This document shows, piece by piece, positions 1-12,286 of a stretch of DNA of 64,000 bases. The position numbers and the translations under genes are program-made. The notes beneath the pieces are model-generated. The model made no database searches. It was not told the DNA's origin and worked only from the letters and a program-made list of their open reading frames with translations. Within the stretch, counting starts at the first letter, position 1. Every line of letters starts with the position of its first letter. The DNA comes from Takifugu bimaculatus (taxonomy: Eukaryota; Chordata; Actinopteri; Tetraodontiformes; Tetraodontidae): assembly GCA_004026145.2 (NCBI GenBank), contig CP034990.1, positions 6,776,812 through 6,840,811 on the forward strand, given 5' to 3'.

Positions 1-447
1 GTGCGGAAGTGGAGGAAGCAACAAGACGACCTGCGCCAGGTAAAGAAGACTCAACGGAGCTTCCGAGGAAACAAAGCAAGAAGTGGATTAACAAAGGAAC
101 TCCAGCCGCTAGATATTGGTGTCAACGGGGCATTCAAAACTAGACTGCGAACTGCGTGGGAGCGGTGGGTGACGAACGGCGAACACACGTTCACCAAGAC
201 GGGGAGACGGCGCCGAGCGTCATACGTCACTATCTGCCAGTGGATCGTAAATGCCTGGGCATCGACCGTGGTCCGAGCTTTCAGGAAGGCAGGGATTGTC
301 ACTGAAATCCCAGACAACACCAGCGACACCGACCCTGATGACGACTTTGGCGAGACGGAGCCGGCCATGTTGGACGCTGTATTAGCACAACTGTTTAATT
401 CGGACACCGAGGAAGAAGAATTCGAGGGATTCCTGGATGAGGAATGA
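1..447 (+). pseudogene. Pogo-like transposase derivative lacking the DDE core (5'-truncated copy)
   Basis: A 148-residue open frame runs from the window edge to TGA at 445-447. It starts inside the DNA-binding region (VRKWRKQQDD) and jumps from SFRGNKARSG straight to LTKELQPLDIGVNGAF, which in full pogo/Tigger transposases lies at the end of the catalytic domain. The central DDE region is therefore deleted. The C-terminus is acidic (DTEEEEFEGFLDEE). It differs from the 34204-34767 copy at a handful of residues. It cannot catalyse transposition; a DNA-binding or repressor role is only a possibility. Confidence 0.75.
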
Positions 448-1072
448 ACTGATAAAGTGAGCATTAAGTGTTTCTTTTGTGTGCGTGTTTACAACTGAAC
501 AAGGCTGGTCATACTGTGAATATGGACATTACCATTTGAACAACGTTGTTGCTATTGTTATTGTATTGCTATTGTTATATTGCTATTGCTATCGCTTTGC
601 ACTACCGGTACTTCGAGAGTTCGAGTTACCGTATATTGTTTGCACTAACGTTTGATTTACCGCAACGGTACTACGTCATAGAAATGTTGCACTAAATCGA
701 AGATTTCGTAAACTCCACACTACCTGTTATAACTCGCTGTTATTAAACGAACTGTGTTACGCGAAAGCACTACGTCACTCGGGAAAAATAATAAAACAGC
801 TGTTTATTCATTTTGGGAGTGAATAGAGTTGTGAGAACGCCGGTTTGTATTCTATTAATAAAGAATGACTGACTTATCTGGCTGTTTTATTGACATTCCT
901 TTTAGCGCAGCCCGATCAAGTGAACGCGTCATGAAACCACAGGCACTACGCAGTTTCTATGCTATGCGCCTTATAACACGGTGCGCCCTGTGTATGAAAA
1001 TATTTCTAAAATAGGCTGTTAATTGAAGGTGCGCCCTATAATACGGCGCGCCTTATGGTTGTGAAAATACGG
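1..1072 (+). mobile_element. Pogo-like non-autonomous DNA transposon, truncated by window edge
   Basis: The element ends at 1072 with the terminal inverted repeat CCGTATTTTCAC (read inward from the minus strand), followed by TA at 1073-1074. The left end lies outside the window. It is the second copy of the element at 33576-34965, which shows both termini and TA flanks. TA target sites and the Brinker/pogo-type helix-turn-helix seen in the full copy place it in the Tc1/mariner superfamily, pogo branch. The stretch 448-1072 is its non-coding part. Confidence 0.8.
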
Positions 1073-1176
1073 TACATAAAGGCTTAATGACCCCAACTAC
1101 TCTAAACCCTTTTAAATAGCACAAGGTTGAGGTTTGTCTATGCAGTAAATATAACAAAAATATTTAAGCTTCTTAC

Positions 1177-1329
1177 CATTTCCTTCTCACTGTCACTGGC
1201 TGATTCTTCACTCGACTGGGATGGCGTCTGGGATGGCGTCTGGGATGGCGTCTCAAAGGGGGTCTTTCCATTAGAAAGCCCATTCGTTGCTTCTGCCGAT
1301 ACTGTTTTCTTTTGCTTTTGTGTATTCTT
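1177..1329 (-). pseudogene. Displaced copy of ddx21 exon 3
   Basis: On the minus strand this matches ddx21 exon 3 (33307-33471) with both splice sites preserved (CTATTACAAAG side at 1330, GTAAGA donor at 1171-1176). It is 153 bp rather than 165 bp because it has one fewer 12-bp unit encoding TPSQ. No other ddx21 exon accompanies it, so it is not a working gene here. Confidence 0.9.
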
Positions 1330-1400
1330 CTATTACAAAGATAAAAGTGTTGACAATTTTACAAGGTATATGAAAGTGGCTGTGACACGAAGGCATAAGT

Positions 1401-1500
1401 NNNNNNNNNNNNNNNNNNNNNNNNNNNNNNNNNNNNNNNNNNNNNNNNNNNNNNNNNNNNNNNNNNNNNNNNNNNNNNNNNNNNNNNNNNNNNNNNNNNN
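1401..1500. other. Assembly gap (100 N)
   Basis: Exactly 100 N separate the inverted ddx21 fragment from the telomere-like array. A round 100 is commonly used for a gap of unknown size, so adjacency across it should not be assumed. Confidence 0.99.
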
Positions 1501-1839
1501 CTAACCCAACTCCAACCCAAACCCAAACCCAAACCCTAACCCTAACCCAACTCCAACCCTAACCCTAACCCTAACCCTAACCCTAATGCTAATGCTAACC
1601 CTTATGCTAATGCTAACCTTGATGCTAATGCTAACCCTAACCCTAACTCCAACCCTAATGCTAATGCTAACCTTGATGCTAATGCTAACCTTGATGCTAA
1701 TGCTAACTCTAACCCTAACCCTAATACTAACCCTAATGCTAACCTTAACCCTAACCCTACTCACCCTAACCCTAACCCTAACCCAACCCTCTCTCACTCA
1801 TTCTCACACTCACTCACACACAGACACTCACACATGCAC

Positions 1840-2010
1840 ATTAGAGCTTTCAAAATATTACGTTAAAAAACATTACGTGCAACTATGCGCGCATGTGCGC
1901 TTATGTGCGCGTAAGTGCGCTTATGTACGCGTAAGTGCGCGCGCGTGCGCGTAAGTGCGCTTATGTGCGCGCGTGTGCGCGTAAGTGCGCGTGTGTGCTT
2001 TAGGAACTTA
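1840..2010. repeat. CpG-dense alternating purine/pyrimidine module (first of ten copies)
   Basis: The module opens with TTAGAGCTTTCAAAATATTACG, then alternates GTGCGC, GCGCGTAAGTGCGC and TTATGTGCGC blocks, and ends at GTGCTTTAGGAAC. Further copies start near 2793, 3753, 4729, 5687, 6647, 7857, 8968, 9928 and 10945. CpG and GC/CA alternation is far denser than in the surrounding DNA. Such DNA favours the Z form and could be methylated. The number of GCGCGTAAGTGCGC sub-repeats varies from copy to copy. Confidence 0.85.
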
Positions 2011-2170
2011 TTTACTTACACACTTACTCATTCTCACACTCACTCACACACAGACACACACACATGCATATAACCCTAACCCTAACTCAATCCCTAACCC
2101 TAACTCCATCCCTAACCCTAACCCTAACCATAACCCTAACCCTAACCCTAACCCTAACCCTAACTCTAAC

Positions 2171-2395
2171 CCTCCTGGTTACTTCAGCAGGGAGGCTCAG
2201 GGAACCTTCTCCCAGCTGCCCCTCAGCTCAGGTGGAGCACTGAGGTGCAGCAGGGTGAGATGGCAGCAAAGATTCCAGCTCATTTTGGGCTGTTTGAAGG
2301 TTCTCCAGCCTGACTGGGGGGCCCAGAAAAGGCTCCTGAGGTGGCCTTCACTGACTCCTTCAGGAGGCGAGTCCCTCCACACTGTCCATTGATTT
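2171..2395. repeat. About 220-bp non-telomeric module of the array (first of nine copies)
   Basis: It starts CCTCCTGGTTACTTCAGCAG and ends CACTGTCCATTGATTTA, where CCCTAACCC resumes. The nine copies are nearly identical, far more so than the telomere-like DNA between them, with occasional single changes (for example one extra G near 6110). The short open frames in it are not conserved as a gene, and I do not recognise a family. Confidence 0.85.
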
Positions 2396-5300
2396 ACCCT
2401 AACCCAAACCTTAACCCTAACTCCAACCCTAACCCTAACCCTAACCCTAATGCTAACCTTAACCCTAACCCTAACCCAACTCCAACCCAAACCCAAACCC
2501 AAACCCTAACCCAACTCCAACCCTAACCCTAACCCTAACCCTAATGCTAATGCTAACCCTTATGCTAATGCTAACCTTGATGCTAATGCTAACCCTAACC
2601 CTAACTCCAACCCTAATGCTAATGCTAACCTTGATGCTAATGCTAACCTTGATGCTAATGCTAACTCTAACCCTAATACTAACCCTAATGCTAACCTTAA
2701 CCCTAACCCAACTCCAACCCTAACCCAAACCCTAACCCAACCCTCTCTCACTCATTCTCACACTCACTCACACACAGACACTCACACATGCACATTAGAG
2801 CTTTCAAAATATTACGTTAAAAAACATTACGTGCAACTATGCGCGCATGTGCGCTTATGTGCGCGTAAGTGCGCTTATGTAACGCGTAAGTGCGCGCGCG
2901 TGCGCGTAAGTGCGCTTATGTGCGCGCGTGTGCGCGTAAGTGCGCGTGTGTGCTTTAGGAACTTATTTACTTACACACTTACTCATTCTCACACTCACTC
3001 ACACACAGACACACACACATGCATATAACCCTAACCCTAACTCAATCCCTAACCCTAACTCCATCCCTAACCCTAACCCTAACCATAACCCTAACCCTAA
3101 CCCTAACCCTAACTCTAACCCTAACCCTAACTCCAACCCTAACCCTAACTCTAACCCTCCTGGTTACTTCAGCAGGGAGGCTCAGGGAACCTTCTCCTAG
3201 CTGCCCCTCAGCTCAGGTGGAGCACTGAGGTGCAGCAGGGTGAGATGGCAGCAAAGATCCAGCTCATTTTGGGCTGTTTGAAGGTTCTCCAGCCTGACTG
3301 GGGGGCCCAGAAAAGGCTCCTGAGGTGGCCTTCACTGACTCCTTCAGGAGGCGAGTCCCTCCACACTGTCCATTGATTTACCCTAACCCAAACCTTAACC
3401 CTAACTCCAACCCTAACCCTAACCCTAATGCTAACCTTAACCCTAACCCTAACCCAACTCCAACCCAAACCCAAACCCAAACCCTAACCCTAACCCAACT
3501 CCAACCCTAACCCTAACCCTAATGCTAATGCTAACCCTTATGCTAATGCTAACCCTAACCCTAACTCCAACCCTAATGCTAATGCTAACCTTGATGCTAA
3601 TGCTAACCTTGATGCTAATGCTAACTCTAACCCTAATACTAACCCTAATGCTAACCTTAACCCTAACCCAACTCCAACCCTAACCCAAACCCTAACCCAA
3701 CCCTCTCTCACTCATTCTCACACTCACTCACACACAGACACTCACACATGCACATTAGAGCTTTCAAAATATTACGTTAAAAAACATTACGTGCAACTAT
3801 GCGCGCATGTGCGCTTATGTGCGCGTAAGTGCGCTTATGTACGCGTAAGTGCGCGCGCGTGCGCGTAAGTGCGCTTATGTACGCGTAAGTGCGCGCGCGT
3901 GCGCGTAAGTGCGCTTATGTGCGCGTAAGTGCGCGTGTGTGCTTTAGGAACTTATTTACTTACACACTTACTCATTCTCACACTCACTCACACACAGACA
4001 CACACACATGCATATAACCCTAACCCTAACTCAATCCCTAACCCTAACTCCATCCCTAACCCTAACCCTAACCCTAACCCTAACCCTCCTGGTTACTTCA
4101 GCAGGGAGGCTCAGGGAACCTTCTCCCAGCTGCCCCTCAGCTCAGGTGGAGCACTGAGGTGCAGCAGGGTGAGATGGCAGCAAAGATCCAGCTCATTTTG
4201 GGCTGTTTGAAGGTTCTCCAGCCTGACTGGGGGGCCCAGAAAAGGCTCCTGAGGTGGCCTTCACTGACTCCTTCAGGAGGCGAGTCCCTCCACACTGTCC
4301 ATTGATTTACCCTAACCCAAACCTTAACCCTAACTCCAACCCTAACCCTAACCCTAACCCTAATGCTAACCTTAACCCTAACCCTAACCCAACTCCAACC
4401 CAAACCCAAACCCAAACCCTAACCCTAACCCTAACCTTAACCCTAACCCAACTCCAACCCTAACCCTAACCCTAACCCTAATGCTAATGCTAACCCTTAT
4501 GCTAATGCTAACCTTGATGCTAATGCTAACCCTAACCCTAACTCCAACCCTAATGCTAATGCTAACCTTGATGCTAATGCTAACCTTGATGCTAATGCTA
4601 ACTCTAACCCTAATACTAACCCTAATGCTAACCTTAACCCTAACCCAACTCCAACCCTAACCCAAACCCTAACCCAACCCTCTCTCACTCATTCTCACAC
4701 TCACTCACACACAGACACTCACACATGCACATTAGAGCTTTCAAAATATTACGTTAAAAAACATTACGTGCAACTATGCGCGCATGTGCGCTTATGTGCG
4801 CGTAAGTGCGCTTATGTACGCGTAAGTGCGCGCGCGTGCGCGTAAGTGCGCTTATGTGCGCGCGTGTGCGCGTAAGTGCGCGTGTGTGCTTTAGGAACTT
4901 ATTTACTTACACACTTACTCATTCTCACACTCACTCACACACAGACACACACACATGCATATAACCCTAACCCTAACTCAATCCCTAACCCTAACTCCAT
5001 CCCTAACCCTAACCCTAACCATAACCCTAACCCTAACCCTAACCCTAACTCTAACCCTAACCCTAACTCCAACCCTAACCCTAACTCTAACCCTCCTGGT
5101 TACTTCAGCAGGGAGGCTCAGGGAACCTTCTCCCAGCTGCCCCTCAGCTCAGGTGGAGCACTGAGGTGCAGCAGGGTGAGATGGCAGCAAAGATCCAGCT
5201 CATTTTGGGCTGTTTGAAGGTTCTCCAGCCTGACTGGGGGGCCCAGAAAAGGCTCCTGAGGTGGCCTTCACTGACTCCTTCAGGAGGCGAGTCCCTCCAC

Positions 5301-8300
5301 ACTGTCCATTGATTTACCCTAACCCAAACCTTAACCCTAACTCCAACCCTAACCCTAACCCTAATGCTAACCTTAACCCTAACCCTAACCCAACTCCAAC
5401 CCAAACCCAAACCCAAACCCTAACCCTAACCCAACTCCAACCCTAACCCTAACCCTAATGCTAATGCTAACCCTTATGCTAATGCTAACCCTAACCCTAA
5501 CTCCAACCCTAATGCTAATGCTAACCTTGATGCTAATGCTAACCTGATGCTAATGCTAACTCTAACCCTAATACTAACCCTAATGCTAACCTTAACCCTA
5601 ACCCAACTCCAACCCTAACCCAAACCCTAACCCAACCCTCTCTCACTCATTCTCACACTCACTCACACACAGACACTCACACATGCACATTAGAGCTTTC
5701 AAAATATTACGTTAAAAAACATTACGTGCAACTATGCGCGCATGTGCGCTTATGTGCGCGTAAGTGCGCTTATGTACGCGTAAGTGCGCGCGCGTGCGCG
5801 TAAGTGCGCTTATGTACGCGTAAGTGCGCGCGCGTGCGCGTAAGTGCGCTTATGTGCGCGTAAGTGCGCGTGTGTGCTTTAGGAACTTATTTACTTACAC
5901 ACTTACTCATTCTCACACTCACTCACACACAGACACACACACATGCATATAACCCTAACCCTAACTCAATCCCTAACCCTAACTCCATCCCTAACCCTAA
6001 CCCTAACCCTAACCCTAACCCTAACCCTCCTGGTTACTTCAGCAGGGAGGCTCAGGGAACCTTCTCCCAGCTGCCCCTCAGCTCAGGTGGAGCACTGAGG
6101 TGCAGCAGGGGTGAGATGGCAGCAAAGATCCAGCTCATTTTGGGCTGTTTGAAGGTTCTCCAGCCTGACTGGGGGGCCCAGAAAAGGCTCCTGAGGTGGC
6201 CTTCACTGACTCCTTCAGGAGGCGAGTCCCTCCACACTGTCCATTGATTTACCCTAACCCAAACCTTAACCCTAACTCCAACCCTAACCCTAACCCTAAC
6301 CCTAATGCTAACCTTAACCCTAACCCTAACCCAACTCCAACCCAAACCCAAACCCAAACCCTAACCCTAACCCAACTCCAACCTTAACCCTAACCCTAAC
6401 CCTAATGCTAATGCTAACCCTTATGCTAATGCTAACCTTGATGCTAATGCTAACCCTAACTCCAACCCTAATGCTAATGCTAACCTTGATGCTAATGCTA
6501 ACCTTGATGCTAATGCTAACTCTAACCCTAATACTAACCCTAATGCTAACCTTAACCCTAACCCAACTCCAACCCTAACCCAAACCCTAACCCAACCCTC
6601 TCTCACTCATTCTCACACTCACTCACACACAGACACTCACACATGCACATTAGAGCTTTCAAAATATTACGTTAAAAAACATTACGTGCAACTATGCGCG
6701 CATGTGCGCTTATGTGCGCGTAAGTGCGCTTATGTACGCGTAAGTGCGCGCGCGTGCGCGTAAGTGCGCTTATGTGCGCGCGTGTGCGCGTAAGTGCGCG
6801 TGTGTGCTTTAGGAACTTATTTACTTACACACTTACTCATTCTCACACTCACTCACACACAGACACACACACATGCATATAACCCTAACCCTAACTCAAT
6901 CCCTAACCCTAACTCCATCCCTAACCCTAACTCCAACCCTAACCCTAACTCTAACCCTCCTGGTTACTTCAGCAGGGAGGCTCAGGGAACCTTCTCCCAG
7001 CTTCCCCTCAGCTCAGGTGGAGCACTGAGGTGCAGCAGGGTGAGATGGCAGCAAAGATCCAGCTCATTTTGGGCTGTTTGAAGGTTCTCCAGCCTGACTG
7101 GGGGGCCCAGAAAAGGCTCCTGAGGTGGCCTTCACTGACTCCTTCAGGAGGCGAGTCCCTCCACACTGTCCATTGATTTACCCTAACCCAAACCTTAACC
7201 CTAACTCCAACCCTAACCCTAACCCTAACCCTAATGCTAACCTTAACCCTAACCCTAATGCTAACCTTAACCCTAACCCTAACCCAACTCCAACCCAAAC
7301 CCAAACCCAAACCCTAACCCTAACCCAACTCCAACCCTAACCCTAACCCTAATGCTAATGCTAACCCTTATGCTAATGCTAACCTTGATGCTAATGCTAA
7401 CCCTAACCCTAACTCCAACCCTAATGCTAATGCTAACCTTGATGCTAATGCTAACCTTGATGCTAATGCTAACTCTAACCCTAATACTAACCCTAACCCA
7501 ACTCCAACCCTAACCCTAACCCTAATGCTAACCTTAACCCTAACCCTAACCCAACTCCAACCCAAACCCTAACCCTAACCCAACTCCAACCCTAACCCTA
7601 ACCCTAACCCTAATGCTAATGCTAACCCTTATGCTAATGCTAACCTTGATGCTAATGCTAACCCTAACTCCAACCCTAATGCTAATGCTAACCTTGATGC
7701 TAATGCTAACCTTGATGCTAATGCTAACTCTAACCCTAATACTAACCCTAATGCTAACCTTAACCCTAACCCAACTCCAACCCTAACCCAAACCCTAACC
7801 CAACCCTCTCTCACTCATTCTCACACTCACTCACACACAGACACTCACACATGCACATTAGAGCTTTCAAAATATTACGTTAAAAAACATTACGTGCAAC
7901 TATGCGCGCATGTGCGCTTATGTGCGCGTAAGTGCGCTTATGTACGCGTAAGTGCGCGCGCGTGCGCGTAAGTGCGCTTATGTACGCGTAAGTGCGCGCG
8001 CGTGCGCGTAAGTGCGCTTATGTGCGCGCGTGTGCGCGTAAGTGCGCGTGTGTGCTTTAGGAACTTATTTACTTACACACTTACTCATTCTCACACTCAC
8101 TCACACACAGACACACACACATGCATATAACCCTAACCCTAACTCAATCCCTAACCCTAACTCCATCCCTAACCCTAACCATAACCCTAACCCTAACCCT
8201 AACATAACTCCAACCCTAACCCTAACCCTAACCCTAACTCTAACCCTCCTGGTTACTTCAGCAGGGAGGCTCAGGGAACCTTCTCCCAGCTGCCCCTCAG

Positions 8301-11300
8301 CTCAGGTGGAGCACTGAGGTGCAGCAGGGTGAGATGGCAGCAAAGATCCAGCTCATTTTGGGCTGTTTGAAGGTTCTCCAGCCTGACTGGGGGGCCCAGA
8401 AAAGGCTCCTGAGGTGGCCTTCACTGACTCCTTCAGGAGGCGAGTCCCTCCACACTGTCCATTGATTTACCCTAACCCAAACCTTAACCCTAACTCCAAC
8501 CCTAACCCTAACCCTAATGCTAACCTTAACCCTAACCCTAACCCAACTCCAACCCAAACCCAAACCCAAACCCTAACCCTAACCCAACTCCAACCCTAAC
8601 CCAACCCTAACCCTAACCCTAACCCTAATGCTAACCTTAACCCTAACCCTAACCCAACTCCAACCCAAACCCAAACCCAAACCCTAACCCTAACCCAACT
8701 CCAACCCTAACCCTAACCCTAACCCTAATGCTAATGCTAACCCTTATGCTAATGCTAACCTTGATGCTAACCCTAACTCCAACCCTAATGCTAATGCTAA
8801 CCTTGATGCTAATGCTAACCTTGATGCTAATGCTAACTCTAACCCTAATACTAACCCTAATGCTAACCTTAACCCTAACCCTAACCCAACTCCAACCCTA
8901 ACCCAAACCCTAACCCAACCCTCTCTCACTCATTCTCACACTAACTCACACACAGACACTCACACATGCACATTAGAGCTTTCAAAATATTACGTTAAAA
9001 AACATTACGTGCAACTATGCGCGCATGTGCGCTTATGTGCGCGTAAGTGCGCTTATGTACGCGTAAGTGCGCGCGCGTGCGCGTAAGTGCGCTTATGTGC
9101 GCGCGTGTGCGCGTAAGTGCGCGTGTGTGCTTTAGGAACTTATTTACTTACACACTTACTCATTCTCACACTCACTCACACACAGACACACACACATGCA
9201 TATAACCCTAACCCTAACTCAATCCCTAACCCTAACTCCATCCCTAACCCTAACCCTAACCATAACCCTAACCCTAACCCTAACCCTAACCCTAACTCTA
9301 ACCCTCCTGGTTACTTCAGCAGGGAGGCTCAGGGAACCTTCTCCCAGCTGCCCCTCAGCTCAGGTGGAGCACTGAGGTGCAGCAGGGTGAGATGGCAGCA
9401 AAGATCCAGCTCATTTTGGGCTGTTTGAAGGTTCTCCAGCCTGACTGGGGGGCCCAGAAAAGGCTCCTGAGGTGGCCTTCACTGACTCCTTCAGGAGGCG
9501 AGTCCCTCCACACTGTCCATTGATTTACCCTAACCCAAACCTTAACCCTAACTCCAACCCTAACCCTAACCCTAACCCTAATGCTAACCTTAACCCTAAC
9601 CCTAACCCAACTCCAACCCAAACCCAAACCCAAACCCTAACCCTAACCCAACTCCAACCCTAACCCTAACCCTAACCCTAATGCTAATGCTAACCCTTAT
9701 GCTAATGCTAACCTTGATGCTAATGCTAACCCTAACCCTAACTCCAACCCTAATGCTAATGCTAACCTTGATGCTAATGCTAACCTTGATGCTAATGCTA
9801 ACTCTAACCCTAATACTAACCCTAATGCTAACCTTAACCCTAACCCAACTCCAACCCTAACCCAAACCCTAACCCAACCCTCTCTCACTCATTCTCACAC
9901 TCACTCACACACAGACACTCACACATGCACATTAGAGCTTTCAAAATATTACGTTAAAAAACATTACGTGCAACTATGCGCGCATGTGCGCTTATGTGCG
10001 CGTAAGTGCGCTTATGTACGCGTAAGTGCGCGCGCGTGCGCGTAAGTGCGCTTATGTACGCGTAAGTGCGCTTATGTGCGCGTAAGTGCGCGTGTGTGCT
10101 TTAGGAACTTATTTACTTACACACTTACTCATTCTCACACTCACTCACACACAGACACACACACATGCATATAACCCTAACCCTAACTCAATCCCTAACC
10201 CTAACTCCATCCCTAACCCTAACCCTAACCCTAACCCTAACCATAACCCTAACCCTAACCCTAACCCTAACTCTAACCCTCCTGGTTACTTCAGCAGGGA
10301 GGCTCAGGGAACCTTCTCCCAGCTGCCCCTCAGCTCAGGTGGAGCACTGAGGTGCAGCAGGGTGAGATGGCAGCAAAGATCCAGCTCATTTTGGGCTGTT
10401 TGAAGGTTCTCCAGCCTGACTGGGGGGCCCAGAAAAGGCTCCTGAGGTGGCCTTCACTGACTCCTTCAGGAGGCGAGTCCCTCCACACTGTCCATTGATT
10501 TACCCTAACCCAAACCTTAACCCTAACTCCAACCCTAATACTAACCCTAACCCTAATGCTAACCTTAACCCTAACCCTAATGCTAACCCTAACCCTAACC
10601 CTAACCCAACTCCAACCCAAACCCAAACCCAAACCGTAACCCTAACCCAACTCCAACCCTAACCCTAATGCTAATGCTAACCCTTATGCTAATGCTAACC
10701 TTGATGCTAATGCTAACCTTGATGCTAATGCTAACCCTAACTCCAACCCTAATGCTAATGCTAACCCTAATGCTAATGCTAACCTTGATGCTAATGCTAA
10801 CCTTGATGCTAATGCTAACTCTAACCCTAATACTAACCCTAATGCTAACCTTAACCCTAACCCAACTCCAACCCTAACCCAAACCCTAACCCAACCCTCT
10901 TTCACTCATTCTCACACTCACCCACACACAGACACTCACACATGCACATTAGAGCTTTCAAAATATTACGTTAAAAAACATTACGTGCAACTATGCGCAC
11001 ATGTGCGCTTATGTGCGCGCGCGTGCGCGTAAGTGCGCTTATGTACGCGTAAGTGCGCGCGCGTGCGCGTTAGTGCGCTTATGTACGCGTAAGTGCGCGC
11101 GTGTGCGCGTAAGTGCGCGTGTGTGCTTTAGGAACTCATTTACTTACACACTTACTCATTCTCACACTCACTCACACACAGACACACACACATGCATATA
11201 ACCCTAACCCTAACTCAATCCCTAACCCTAACTCCATCCCTAACCCTAACCCTAACTCAATCCCTAACCCTAACCCTAACTCCATCCCTAACCCTAACCC

Positions 11301-11490
11301 TAACCCTAACCCTAACCCTAACCCTTAACCCTAACCCTAACCCTAACCCAACCCCTAACCCTAACCCTAACATCAACCCCCAACCCTAACCCCAACCCCT
11401 AACCCTAACCCCAACCCCTAACCCTAACATCAACCCCCAACCCTAACCCCAACCCCTAACCCTAACCTCAACCTCTAACCCTAACTAACT

Positions 11491-12228
11491 CTGATTAATT
11501 ATCCCTCCCCCTATCTGATTCTGATTTCTAAATTGCCCATGGTCCTGTTCTCAATCCTAGCCTCATTATTCCAACCCAAACCGATGTCCCCATACCCAAA
11601 ACCCAATCTCGTGCCCGCTAAGCCTTGTACCTATCAATCAAACCCACCTCAAACTAAGCCTAAATTTGACTCAGCCCGCATACGGGAGAGCCCATAGGAG
11701 GTAGGGTACGAAAAATAGGACAAGTGCAGTGCCACATGGCCTAACGAGGCTAAGGAGAAGGTTGAAGTATAGGGAGGCAAAAGAGAGGAAAGGGAGAAAT
11801 GAGGTTAAGGAAAGGGGGAGAACCAAGGAAAAGATGGCATGAAGAAGGAGAGGGGAGGAAGGGAAGGATGAAGAGAAAAGGTTAAGTTCAAAAGAGGGAA
11901 AAAGGAAATTAAAAGGAAAAATAAAAAGGAATAAAACAGGGGAGATGTTACAGGGAAACACAAATTCAATTAGAAACAGGGGAAACAACAAATACAAAAG
12001 ATAAAATACAAGGGAAGGGAAGGGACATTTAAATTGAAAATAAAAAAAACATGAAAAGCAAAAAGCGAGGGGAGTATAAAAGGGGAAACGGAAATTAGAG
12101 ACCTCAGAAGGTCCAAAGATTCGGAGGGAGCAACATCACAAAATTTAAATGATTAGGAAACGGGAGAAGGGGCAAAAAGCAACGGGACCATTTTTATGTT
12201 GACGGCCAAGGGGCCACCATATTTAAAA
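11491..12228. other. Non-telomeric segment, purine-rich on the plus strand
   Basis: No gene is recognised. From about 11740 to 12180 the plus strand is strongly A/G-rich (AGGGAGAAATGAGG-like runs). Together with the ribozyme-like fold that follows, it could be the tail of a retroelement such as a Penelope-like element, but no reverse transcriptase remains. Confidence 0.5.
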
Positions 12229-12286
12229 GATCAGCCCGCCTGATGAAGGCCAAAACTGGCCGAAACGTCGCGGCACCAGGCTGATC
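12229..12286 (+). ncRNA. Hammerhead-ribozyme-like motif
   Basis: The conserved core is present: CTGATGA (12240-12246), stem II GGCC/GGCC (12248-12251 with 12258-12261), GAAA (12262-12265), a two-base loop CG, then TC (12268-12269) at the expected cleavage position. Stem I is strong: CGC 12237-12239 pairs with GCG 12270-12272, and GATCAGCC 12229-12236 pairs with GGCTGATC 12279-12286 across an asymmetric internal loop. Stem III would be one base pair. Such minimal forms are described for Penelope-like retroelements. One extra A (12247) before stem II is a caveat. Activity is not shown. Confidence 0.55.

Larger units (their letters stand above)
1..1400 (-). repeat. Inverted duplicate of 33236-34650
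   Basis: Read on the minus strand, this segment matches 33236-34650 nearly base for base: position 1 pairs with 34650 and position 1400 with 33236, giving 1400 versus 1415 bp with small indels. It covers part of a pogo-like element, part of ddx21 intron 3, all of exon 3 and a little of intron 2. It stops exactly at the run of N. It may be a real inverted duplication, a misplaced haplotype fragment or a scaffolding error; the gap makes an assembly cause plausible. Confidence 0.93.
1501..11490. repeat. Subtelomere-type higher-order repeat array (about 0.93-1.29 kb period)
   Basis: Each unit contains, in order: degenerate CCCTAA repeats with AATGCT and CTTGATGCTAATG variants; a CTCTCTCACTCATTCTCACAC tract; an AT-rich segment with a GCGC-dense block; TGCTTTAGGAACTTATTTAC; a second CA-rich tract; more CCCTAA; a roughly 220-bp non-telomeric module; and CCCTAACCCAAACC variants. 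The non-telomeric module begins at about 2171, 3156, 4085, 5092, 6026, 6956, 8245, 9303 and 10278. The GCGC module recurs ten times. Unit length varies mainly through telomere-like repeat number and one internal duplication near 7340-7620. After 11300 the array decays to plain CCCTAA/CCCCAA repeats. The many open frames inside are low-complexity and not genes. Confidence 0.95.

Noticed and set aside
1127..1400. Plus-strand frame starting MRFVYAVNITKIF
   Set aside because: It is antisense to the displaced ddx21 exon 3; the same frame appears antisense at 33165-33521.
1501..11400. Dozens of 60-135-residue frames (NPNPN, LTLTL, RVRVR types)
   Set aside because: Translations of CCCTAA-type repeats in all frames; no protein gene.
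1501..11490. CRISPR-like array of repeats and spacers
   Set aside because: The genome is eukaryotic; units are about 1 kb with telomere-like repeats, not short repeats with unique spacers.
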